The position numbers and the translations under genes are program-made. The notes beneath the pieces are model-generated. The model saw only the letters and a program-made list of their open reading frames with translations, ran no database searches and was not told the DNA's origin. A stretch of DNA of 64,000 nucleotides, taken from Pseudoips prasinana. Its lineage: Eukaryota > Arthropoda > Insecta > Lepidoptera > Nolidae. Positions within the stretch are counted from its first letter, which is position 1. Each line of letters begins with the position of its first letter. The DNA lies in assembly GCA_951640165.1 (NCBI GenBank), contig OX621257.1:12163201-12227200 (forward strand), written 5' to 3'. Shown piece by piece: positions 1-9,008 of the stretch.

Positions 1-66
1 ACTGTAAGTACTATTATGGCAACCAGGCAACAGATAAAAACACTTATACATTTCTAAATACATACA

Positions 67-471
67 TACAACATGTAATGTAATTAACGCACACCCTCAG
101 ACACCCCAATTAGAATATTATGTTGTAATCATAATAACGCATACACTGAATTTTTTATTTAACATGTACCTATATGCATTGTTATTTACTAAATTAGTTT
201 CTTGGAATAAAGTTTATTTTTCTTTATTTTGTATTGAATGATGGAATTTGTATGAATACAAATAAAGCTGCTATTTTAAGTCTAATTACTTTGACTTACG
301 GTCCATTTCAAATTGTTTTGACTGTAGGTATAGGGTTAAAATGACAACAATTTCCGTAGTTTTAATTATTTTGGATAAAAAATTACTTATATTAAAAATG
401 ATATAAATCGATTCAGTAAACGATTCTGAACTATTTTCAGGATGTGCAATGTAATTAAGTTACATGTTGTA
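67..471. mobile_element. MITE family A, complete copy
   Basis: Non-coding DNA element of about 405 bp with imperfect terminal inverted repeats of roughly 35 bp: the left end begins TACAACATGTAATG and the right end closes ATTAAGTTACATGTTGTA. TA dinucleotides flank it, compatible with a TA target duplication. Further copies are at 55272-55920 (interrupted), 39525-39643 (one end only) and 63735-64000 (cut by the window edge). No coding capacity. The superfamily is not determined. Confidence 0.7.
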
Positions 472-475
472 TAAT

Positions 476-600
476 AGGTATATTGCCTACACCCAGAGAC
501 GGGACAAATAGTGCTCATCACAAGAATTTTCCTGGGTGGGTATCGAACACACGACCTTTGGCTTAGCAGTCAGGGTCACTAACCACAAGACCATCAGGCC
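476..600 (-). mobile_element. SINE remnant (tRNA-derived)
   Basis: Degenerate head of the SINE family seen better at 28355, 56325 and 58970. The complement of GGTATCGAACACACGACC is a decayed box B, and the gacgggacaaat stretch matches the family body. Confidence 0.5.
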
Positions 601-632
601 AGTCAGTGTATCCCAACGTATAACGAAGGTAG

Positions 633-720
633 GTACAGACGTCAGCACATCAAGCTACTCCAATCTGTTAACCCTTATTAAAACGCTGGGAGCTATACTT
701 CCCACATCCCAGATTGAAGT
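633..720. mobile_element. MITE family B, half copy
   Basis: The left arm (GTACAGACGTCAGCACATC, then AAGCTACTCCAATCTGTTAA) matches the full-length copies at 25664, 36543 and 53212. The right arm is missing or replaced. Confidence 0.5.
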
Positions 721-1567
721 AAATCGAGTTTTATTTTTATATGCTTAAACTTAATGCAATGAAATATTTATCTACGCAATCTTAACATTTGAGAGAACTT
801 TTTAATGGCACACTTTTCAGAGAATTATTTCATGTCATGGTAAACAAACGTCAATGTCAGTTGACGGTATTTTACCACAAAAACGACCGTTATTTTTTAG
901 ATTTTTGTGTAGTGCTGAAAAAAAAAATAGGTTAGCAGTTTTGAGTTCTACTTATGTAAACTAGACTATTCTTAAGATTGCGTGAAACGTAAAGTATGCC
1001 CAGAATCTTTCGTTTATACCTTGGTAGAGTTGATTGAAATTGAGTATCTACTCGTAAGTGGGAAGATATCATCCCAGTGTTCGTCACTGCATACTACATT
1101 CGGAAATTCTCTAAATACAATCCGTGGCTAAAAAAACTTTGTATATGTATCTTATTAGTAATATTCATTATTTCATGATCAAACAATTAGTTTTAATATA
1201 TTAGAATTTAATGTTTTTAATTTGTTTTAAGTAAAATGCCACCTTAAAAGATAGGTAGCTGAAAAATAGATAGAAAGCATTTTAGAAGAGGATGATTGGT
1301 CCGATAATGATTCCGATGATGATTTAGTTTACAGTGATCTTTGTTCACGATCTATGTATTTTTACGTTACAGACAGGGCAACTAGCTTAGTGTTTTAAAA
1401 TATTGATGTCATACTGGACACTGGGAGCTATAGTTCCCACCTTTCCAACTTTTTTACAATAGACCCCCTCCACTAACCCCTCTTTTGTGTATATTTTTAA
1501 AATCTGCGACCCACAATTGCCTAGGGACGTATCTTACTTTTTTGATAACTCCTCCACAGGCTACTAA
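721..1567. other. No supported feature
   Basis: AT-rich intergenic sequence. The only oddity is a short acidic open stretch around 1280-1345 on the plus strand (ILEEDDWSDNDSDDD). It recalls an acidic transposase N-terminus but is too short to assign. Confidence 0.5.
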
Positions 1568-2190
1568 GATGACACAACTGAAGGTGCCCTGTACTTTTTT
1601 TTAAGGACAATTTAAGAAAGAATTGCAACTGTATTACTTACTTATGGTATGGGCAGTAGTACATAAGTACTTTGTAATAAGGTCCAACAACTATAAAAAA
1701 TAATATACCAAAGTCTGGTTAAGGGTCAGACTAATTGCTTCTAATTGTGCGCAACCCGTTGCATAATCTGCCGATAAGTTCAGATGTGTTTTTTTATTTC
1801 ACCACAGTATTTCGCGCCAAAAAAAAAACAACTAAATTGTCGCAACTTAAGGTGCCCTGTACTTTTTTTAGGGACAATTTAAGAAAGAAATGCAACTGTA
1901 TTACTTACTTATGGTATGGGCAGTAGTAAGTACTTTGTAATAAGGTCCAACAACTATAAAAAATAATATACCAAAGCCTGGTTAAGGGTCATACTAATGG
2001 CTTCTAATTGTGCGCAATCCGTTGCTTAATCTGCCGATTAGTTCAGATGTTTTTTTATTTCACCACAGTATTTCGCGCAAAATAAAAACAACTAAATTGA
2101 CACAACTGAAGGTGCCCTGTACTTTTTTAAGGTCAATTTAAGAAATAAATGCAACTGTATTACTTATGGTATGGGCAGTGGTTATCGTAG
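1568..2190. repeat. Tandem triplication, unit about 260-270 bp
   Basis: A unit starting near ACTGAAGGTGCCCTGTACTT recurs at about 1577, 1849 and 2108. The first two are full length (offset about 270, then about 260 bp) and the third is partial, ending in the shared TATGGTATGGGCAGT string. Differences are mainly small indels in A/T runs, so the duplication is fairly young. No reading frame is shared by the units. Confidence 0.85.
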
Positions 2191-2195
2191 TGTCA

Positions 2196-2405
2196 GAGTT
2201 ATTCAAGCCGTCCAGGTAGGCCTCTGACGTGGCTTAACAACTATTGTCTAACGACTACTACCGGGACCAACAGCTTAACGTGGCCTCCGAAGCATGGAGA
2301 CGCGCAAAAATCAAACCACTTTTACGGTCTATGGACTGACCGCGAGCCTAGTCGCTTAACCTCGCCGATCACTTACGGACCGGTGAGAGCATCTGGCTAT
2401 GAGCA
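2196..2405. repeat. Dispersed repeat C
   Basis: Moderately GC-rich block containing a TTCGAAGCA-type core and ending in GAGCATCTGGCTATGAGC. It is homologous to 54762-54925 (ending AAGCATCTGGCTATGAGC). This is a multi-copy lepidopteran sequence, probably a retroelement tail. No frame is preserved. Confidence 0.6.
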
Positions 2406-2839
2406 ACTGTATTATTAATTTAAGTTATTGACATTGTTATCCTCTGTTTATCCACATAAAGTGCTAATTAAAAGTATATTTTTTTCTTTTATATCAAATC
2501 TCTGGTCCTCTCGCTAAAAAATTATATGCTATAAACGGTGGTCCCGCCAAAATTTTGAAAATAATTGCTCGGTAGCGACGTTGCCGTTCCGTGCACTATA
2601 CTCTTGCAATCGAGTTTGAACTTAAGTTCTAGCAGCATAAGAGTTATTTTAATTTATCATAAAATACCATATAGGCATTCTGAATGTAAAAAAATAGTCA
2701 CGTATAAAGTGGTAAATAATGAGTTATCTTAAAGTTGGAATTCATTTTACAGATGACGAATGGCGTCAGCGCTTCGACCATTAGATAAGCGTCAGCGTCA
2801 TAGTCGTCAACTATATTATTATTTACTAACATAACATAA

Positions 2840-3163
2840 CTATATATTATAAGCCATATTACGAGGCCGGCGATTTCGTTTTGGTGTTGAAGGTTTGTTC
2901 TGTTTCAAGTCGCTTTTGCCGTTGGCTTGTAAGACACAAGTTGTAAGACACACAGTTGTAAGACTGATACTCAACGCAGCCGCAATATCTACGGATTCGC
3001 ACTTGCGAAATAGGTATAAGTGGATCGCCATTTTGATTTTATTGTTCAAAGTAATCCTGAAGTTGTAACGCTGATTGTATCGATTGTCCTTTCGGCATTT
3101 TTCGGCAAAGTACTCCCAAAAGTTGCACCGAGGAATAAAACTACTTAACTCGAGGTATAACAA
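2840..3163 (-). pseudogene. Possible Tc1-like transposase N-terminal remnant
   Basis: A 107-codon open frame contains a helix-turn-helix-like segment (DIAAALSISLTTV) followed by a basic stretch with TPKRNRRPR. This resembles the DNA-binding head of Tc1/mariner-type transposases, where an HTH is followed by a proline- and lysine-rich linker. No catalytic domain follows and no inverted repeats were found. The assignment is weak and the frame could be fortuitous. Confidence 0.25.
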
Positions 3164-3472
3164 ATGAGAGTGAACACTTAACGAACGAACTACCCGTGCG
3201 CGACAAATAGAGACCTAAGCGCGGTAACATTGCCGCGTTGTAGCAGAAACACGACGGCGACTTGTGGGATACACGTCGGCTTCAAGGCCCGTTAGTACTT
3301 TTTATTCTGTGGCCCGAGTTTAATTTTGTTTTAACAATTGTGCATGACTACAGACTTACCTACAGGTAAATGGACGGAAACTAAATATTATTTCCCTTAC
3401 GTCACCGCCTTCAGGACTCTACTTGTCGCGAACGGGTAGGTATTATATGCAAGTGCGTTTTGTAGCGAGTGC

Positions 3473-3522
3473 TACGTCAACTGGCAACACCGACCACGGA
3501 ATAGGTGTTGCCAGTTGACGTA
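3473..3522. repeat. Perfect hairpin, 19-bp arms, 12-nt loop
   Basis: TACGTCAACTGGCAACACC at 3473-3491 is followed by a 12-nt loop and then its exact reverse complement at 3504-3522. No element ends surround it. Confidence 0.9.
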
Positions 3523-4104
3523 CCTATATATCATATTTACGATTATAATAGTGATTTTCATATTCATAAATAAAGACACAATTATACGAATTTATATTTA
3601 TTAAAAATATAAAAGAATAGTATTACAAAATTTACATTTATCTATATCGATTATTACGTCCCTTAATACATCACTAAGTATGTCAGTCGTCGAGCTGTCA
3701 CAAAAACATTAAATGGACAAGGTATAAATATATAAATAATACTTTGGGAATAAATAGCGCGAACTCATCTCTTGATTTATCCTATTTTGTGGTCCATTGA
3801 TCATAAATTTCTTTAAAAGTAACTAAACTAAGTAGGTACCCACATAATATTATGTGTGATCTCAATATTTACATAAAAATCAGGTTTATCAATAGAAAAT
3901 ATAAATTAATGAGTTGATTGAATTATAACTGTTTCACGATATATCGGATAAATTAATTTTAAGAACCACACAAGAACAAGGCGCACACTATACTCAAAAT
4001 ACAGAGTACGTTAGTACGTGGTAACATAGTGAACGTGTACATATCACAGCTTAACCCGTCATACAATAGATACACAATCGCTTTAGCTATACTTTGGTAC
4101 GAGC
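3523..4104. other. No supported feature
   Basis: AT-rich spacer; no repeat family or coding signal recognised. Confidence 0.5.
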
Positions 4105-4430
4105 GCAGCAGAAGACAATTACATACATACATTGACTCACGGTTGTTTCTCAGGTAAGCAGTTGTAGGCAGAGACAATGGACTTCCATTTGTCACGATCT
4201 TTGCTCACCTCTTTTTTTATGTTTACTGTCATATTCTTCATACATGCTCTCCGGTTTAGAGTACTTCTGACCTGGCCTTCTTGAGAATCAATCATCGGCG
4301 AATGTTCTACGAGGTCTTCCGCTTCCGATTGTAGGTACCATTAACACAGGCCAGGTATACCTACTGCTTTTGTCAATCTTCTTTCATTCATCCTTCCTAA
4401 ATGCCCAAACCATCTCAGGATACCTTTTTA
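4105..4430 (-). pseudogene. LINE reverse transcriptase C-terminal fragment
   Basis: Reading the minus strand across frame breaks gives fragments typical of the extreme C-terminus of lepidopteran LINE ORF2 proteins: FGHLGRMNERRLTKA, then GQVRSTLNRRACMKN, then DKWKSIVSAYN. A second, differently decayed copy lies at 34728-34914. Several frameshifts and stops make it non-functional. No palm domain remains. Confidence 0.6.
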
Positions 4431-4599
4431 AATCTTTGTGACCGACATTACTTTGGCAATAAATTGCTCCAGAAGAAACTGAACTATTATAATCCTCTAC
4501 AATTTGGGACTGACGGAAAGTTATTTGAAATGGCGTGGAAGGAATTCTGATAGGCGGTGAAGGTGAGAACTGATACTTCGTAAGAGTGTGCCACAAAAC

Positions 4600-5092
4600 C
4601 CAACTTGGGGTTTCCTAGCATATGGAAAGCTTTTCCGAACTATAAAGCCGGGCGAGGACCCAAATCAGGTGCCATGTCCTAAACTAGCTGTTGGTCACGT
4701 TTAAAAAAGCAACACCAACGAAAACTCATGATTAAGGCTTCCTACCGGAGCAGTATACCCGCGTTCCCGAGGCTCCTTCTATCAGGCGCCAAAAGAAGTC
4801 CACGGCAGGTTAGGTTTAGACGGTGCGAGTCCGACGTGACCACCCACAGTCACTTTTCGCGGGTGCCATGCATAGGCAAAAAAATGGTTTCCTAAAGTTC
4901 CCACAACTAGGCCAATAATTCAATTCCATAATCGCCACGCTTGACAGACGGGTTGGCGATCTCAGTAAGATAGTCATAACACTCATAGAGATGCAACGTA
5001 ACTTACTACTTCTAGACCCAAACCCCGCATTTTCAGTGTATGCCAGTGATTACTTGAAGACGTAAAAAGTTTATGGTTATCCAAAAACAATA
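4600..5092 (+). repeat. Retroelement-like sequence upstream of RTE tail
   Basis: Mixed-GC sequence including CGCCACGCTTGACAGACGGG and CACTCATAGAGATGCA. These look like multi-copy lepidopteran retroelement non-coding parts lying directly upstream of the RT tail at 5093. No frame could be followed. Confidence 0.35.
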
Positions 5093-5415
5093 GAGGCTAT
5101 ACTCGGAGTATCCCTGCGAGTTCAAATCAGAAATGTTGAAATCCGCAGGCGAACCGAAGTAACCGACATAGCTCGAAGAATTGCCATACTGAAGTGGCAG
5201 AGGGCGGGGCACATAGCTCGTAGAACCGACGCCCTATAGGTCAGAAAGGTTCTTCAGTGGCGACCACGAACCTGAAAGCGCAGGCGGCAAGCCAGTCTGA
5301 GCCGGCCAACTAATGAACTTGACCAAATGTTGCACAACAAAATGTATGAACAAAACTATATTTTGACTAGAATGTTAGGCCACAGGAAGATTTGTAGCCG
5401 TTTACTTAACTTTAA
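5093..5415 (+). pseudogene. RTE-clade reverse transcriptase C-terminus, truncated
   Basis: The plus frame from 5093 reads EAILGVSLRVQIRN, then RRRTEVTDIARRIAILKWQ, then AGHIARRTDAL. It hits TAG at 5237 and continues VRKVLQWRPRT to a second stop at 5273. This is the conserved tail of RTE-clade RT proteins (the RAGHIARR and WRPRT blocks). Everything upstream of the tail is missing, as expected from 5' truncation during target-primed reverse transcription. An A-rich stretch follows near 5414-5432. A minus-strand relative lies at 12035-12345. Confidence 0.75.
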
Positions 5416-5449
5416 AAAATAAAAAAAATAGAATAAAAATATCTCTTAA

Positions 5450-6209
5450 ATTATAACTTTGAGTTTACACCAATTCTCAAATACGAACTTTGAGTTGAGA
5501 ATTACTCAGCACATCGTCAATTAGAAGAAAGAATAAAATATAAATTAGAAGATAGTAACTTTGAGTTTACAATCACAGAGCACAACATAAATTCGTAAAT
5601 ACTAACTTTGAGTTTACAATTACACAGCACAACATAAATTCGTAAATATTAACTTTGAGTTTACAATCACAGAGCACAACATAAATTCGTAAATACTAAC
5701 TTTGAGTTTACAATTACACAGCACAACATAAATTCGTAAATACTAACTTTGAGTATACAATCACAAAGCACAACGTCAATTCTTAAATATTAACTTTGAG
5801 TTGACAATCACACAGCACAACATAAATTCGTAAATACTAACTTTGAGTATACAATCACACAGTACAACATAAATTCGTAAATACTAACTTCAAGTTTACA
5901 ATCACATAACACAACATACATACGTAAATACTAACTTTGAGTTTACAATTACAAAGCACAACATCAATTCTTAAATATTAACTTTCAGCTTACAATCACA
6001 CAGCACAACATAAATTCGTAAATACTAACTTTGAGTATACAATCACACAGCACAACATCAATTCTTAAATATTAACATTGAGTAGACAATCACACAGCAC
6101 AACATAAATTCGTAAATACTAACTTTGAGTATACAATCACACAGCACAACGTAAATTCTTAAATATTAACATTGATTTGACAATCACACGGCACAACATA
6201 AATTCGTAA
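5450..6209. repeat. 47-bp satellite array, left block
   Basis: About 16 tandem copies of a 47-bp unit built on AACTTTGAGTTTACAATCAC, then a CAGCACAACATAAATTCGTAA half. Units with CATAAATTCGTAAATACT often alternate with units carrying a TCAATTCTTAAATATT variant, suggesting a 94-bp dimer as the larger repeat. The array resumes at 7202 after a 990-bp LINE fragment. Confidence 0.9.
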
Positions 6210-7197
6210 TCTGATCTGCATGTATGGTAGTCACAGAAGCCATGTCCTCCACGACTGACAGGGACGACTGGACTAACAACAAAGTTGCAAGAAGGGGAGC
6301 CTAATTTGGTACACCGATGAATCCAAAATGGGAAATGACGTAGGCTGTGGAGTTTTTGGGGAGTGGCCCAGATTTAAAGCCAGTCAAAATCTGGGAAAAT
6401 ACGTCTCAATTTTCCAGGCAGTGGTTTATGCCACCATTGTATGTGCAGAAGCCAACCTGCAAAAAGACTTATGTCAATCACACAATCTACATCCATTCAG
6501 ACAGTCAAGCGTCTCTCCTAGCCTTGAACTCTGACACTATAACGTCAGGGCTGGTTATGAACTGCATTAATCTCAACACCCTGTGCCTTAGGAATAAGGT
6601 GATAATTTGATGGGTACCGGGTCATGTGGGTATCGAGGGCAACGAAAGTGCCAACGAACTTGCACGGGCTGAAGCTAAATTGGTCCAATACGACCCTGAG
6701 CCAATACGAAAAAGTACAGTCCAACACACGCTAAGGAACCATTGCCAACAGGAAGTTATTAAACGCTGGCACAAACTTCCAGGTTTAACTCACTCCAAAA
6801 AAGCTATCAAGGGCTACGAAGATGTTTTCGCGCTTAATAGAAGGAATTTATTCATCAACTAAGGTGTTAACGGGACATTGCCGACTCAGGAAACACCTGA
6901 CTACGGTGGGAATCGGAAACTGTAGTGTGTAGGTTCTGAAATACCGCGGACGAAACACCTCTACACGTGCTCTGCCACTGGGAACCACTGATGCATAAAC
7001 GTAACACCGCCCTGGGCCAATACTTCTTGCTCTAGGACGATATTATCGATACTCCTGCCAAAAAGATTCTGCAATTCATCTATGTTGCAGGGTTGGACAG
7101 GGAAGTTTAGCTGTAGCGGCGAGCACAATATTTCATCACTGGACGCAGTGTTACCAGGATCTCCGGAGACTGGAAATAGCCGCCACCAGAAGAATAA
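6210..7197 (+). pseudogene. RNase H end of a non-LTR retrotransposon, inserted in the satellite
   Basis: Fragments of a LINE-type RNase H domain appear in order across frameshifts: WYTDESKMGNDVGCGVFGEW (first catalytic Asp context), SIFQA, VPGHVGIEGNESANELARAE, TGHCRLRKHLTTVGIGNCS, and a Cys/His block ending ETPLHVLCHWEPL. This matches the C-terminal region of I/jockey-type ORF2 proteins. Stops and frame changes make it dead. GTAA borders it at 6206-6209 and again at 7198-7201, a possible short target duplication. The satellite phase resumes directly after it, so it inserted into an existing array. Confidence 0.75.
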
Positions 7198-7201
7198 GTA
7201 A

Positions 7202-7651
7202 TACTAACTGAGTTTACAATCACACAGCACAACATAAATTCGTAAATACTAACTTTAACTTTACAATCACAAAGCGCAACGTGAATTCCTAAATACTAAC
7301 TTTGAGTTCACAATCACACAGCACAACATAAATTCGTAAATACTCACTTTGAGTTATCAATCACACAGCACCACATAAAATCGTAAATACTCACTTTGAG
7401 CTTACAATTACACAGCACAACATCAATTCTTAAATATTAAGTTTGAGCTTACAATCACACCGCACAACATAAATTCGCAAAACTTTGACTTCACAATCAC
7501 ACAGCGCAACATTAATTCGGAAATACTAACTTTGACTTTACAATCACACAGCGCAACATTAATTCTTAAATACAAACTTTTAGTATACAATCACACAGCA
7601 CGACATCAATTCTTAAATACTAACATTGAGCATCAATCACATAGCACATCA
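7202..7651. repeat. 47-bp satellite array, right block
   Basis: About nine to ten further copies of the same 47-bp unit, more diverged than the left block and fading out after CATCAATCACATAGCACATC. Confidence 0.85.
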
Positions 7652-7934
7652 GTCCCTTAGGGTACTAATAATTCATAAGATAATTTACATTACAGTCAAT
7701 CGTATATTGATAAGTAGTCTTTTAATTTATTGGTATTAGATTAATATGGAATGTTTAAAACGGTTAACATTATAACCTATTTAAATAAATAAACACAACA
7801 TTCACAATGCCATTCAACGCAATGAAACTTTGAAGTTCGAATTTATGTCTCGAATATTATTAAAATTGATTTGAATTTTTACGTCGAGGTTGAAGTCGTC
7901 TGACAAGGCAGCGAGCATGTTGCGCTCATACTAA

Positions 7935-8089
7935 GCTGTCGCCATTGGTCGGCATTCGCTGTCCACGTGTGGACGGCAAACGCCGACCAATGGCAGCAGC
8001 TGCAGTTGCCTTTGTCGACAGTTGAAGTTGGCTCTGTCGACAGCAAAGTGCTGCTCGTCTCCACGAGGCCTCAAACATGTCTTGAGGCC
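7935..8089. other. GC-rich cluster of three hairpins
   Basis: Three adjacent inverted repeats lie in a short GC-rich island. At 7935-8000 GCCATTGGTCGGC pairs with GCCGACCAATGGC around a GTCCACGTGTGGAC core. At about 8010-8048 TTTGTCGACAG faces CTGTCGACAGCAAA. At 8067-8089 GGCCTCAA pairs with TTGAGGCC. No ORF or TE signature explains them. A small-RNA precursor or remnant MITE are both possible. Confidence 0.55.
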
Positions 8090-8913
8090 AATTATTACAT
8101 AATATAATGTTAGTTTGTTTTTTTTTAGGTCTGTACTTTTATTGTAATAATTTCATTGATAAAGAATTTCGAATGCTATTTGAGGTACTGCATTAATAAT
8201 AATGGATATAAATTAAGGGGTCGTTTTGTTGTATTCATATAACTGGTTAGTTAGAAATAAATCTAAATTCTGAAATGATTGTATGATACATTAGACAAAT
8301 AATAAATAATTGATTGTTATATTATTTACCATGGTAAAAAATACCGCTTTTTACACACGGTTTTAACTAGTATTAATTTTTAAAACAATAAGGATAAATA
8401 TTGACTAGTGTTTGATTTATTCTTTAGTATTTTTATCGCTTTGTCACTAGAAAATTATACGCGCTCAGCAACTTGATCACAATGAGGAAATAATTATATA
8501 AGTATATAATATTATAGATATATCATACTAAAAGTTCGCAGCACTATTAAATTCGATCGCAATATGCTTAAAAATAGAAGGAGGTCCCTTTGATAGCCTC
8601 ATATTGTACTATTAAAAGTAAATCTGCACGTCACCAGTACTCCAGACAATCCGCTTATCTGTACAATAAAATCAATAGAATGAAGAAACTAAATTTCTTC
8701 TGGTTATAACACATCCACAGATACACACACATACATATAGACACACCAGTTCTATTAACTTGAACTTGGCTTGACACGCTAGCGCGTCTCTAGACAGTAG
8801 ATCTATCTACTACTAAGAGAAATAGTAACGAAAATCAACTTTGAATATTAAAGTTAACATTTGCGTGTGTATTTATCTAGAGACCAGTTACTTTAAAGCT
8901 CAATTTCCCGTGC
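8090..8913. other. No supported feature
   Basis: AT-rich sequence downstream of SNAPC4; nothing recognised. Confidence 0.5.
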
Positions 8914-8919
8914 TTTATT
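8914..8919 (-). terminator. Candidate poly(A) signal for SNAPC4
   Basis: AATAAA on the minus strand about 90 nt beyond the stop codon at 9009. It is the closest canonical hexamer after the gene. Confidence 0.5.
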
Positions 8920-9008
8920 TAATCCAGTTAGATATTGACTGTTCACCATTGAAATTAGTAGGTGAAAATTAATACTGGTGACGGCGAAGATATATTGCCT
9001 CAAGTTAT

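Noticed and set aside
5450..7651. Reading the 47-bp repeats as coding tandem repeats
   Set aside because: 47 is not a multiple of three and all frames have stops.
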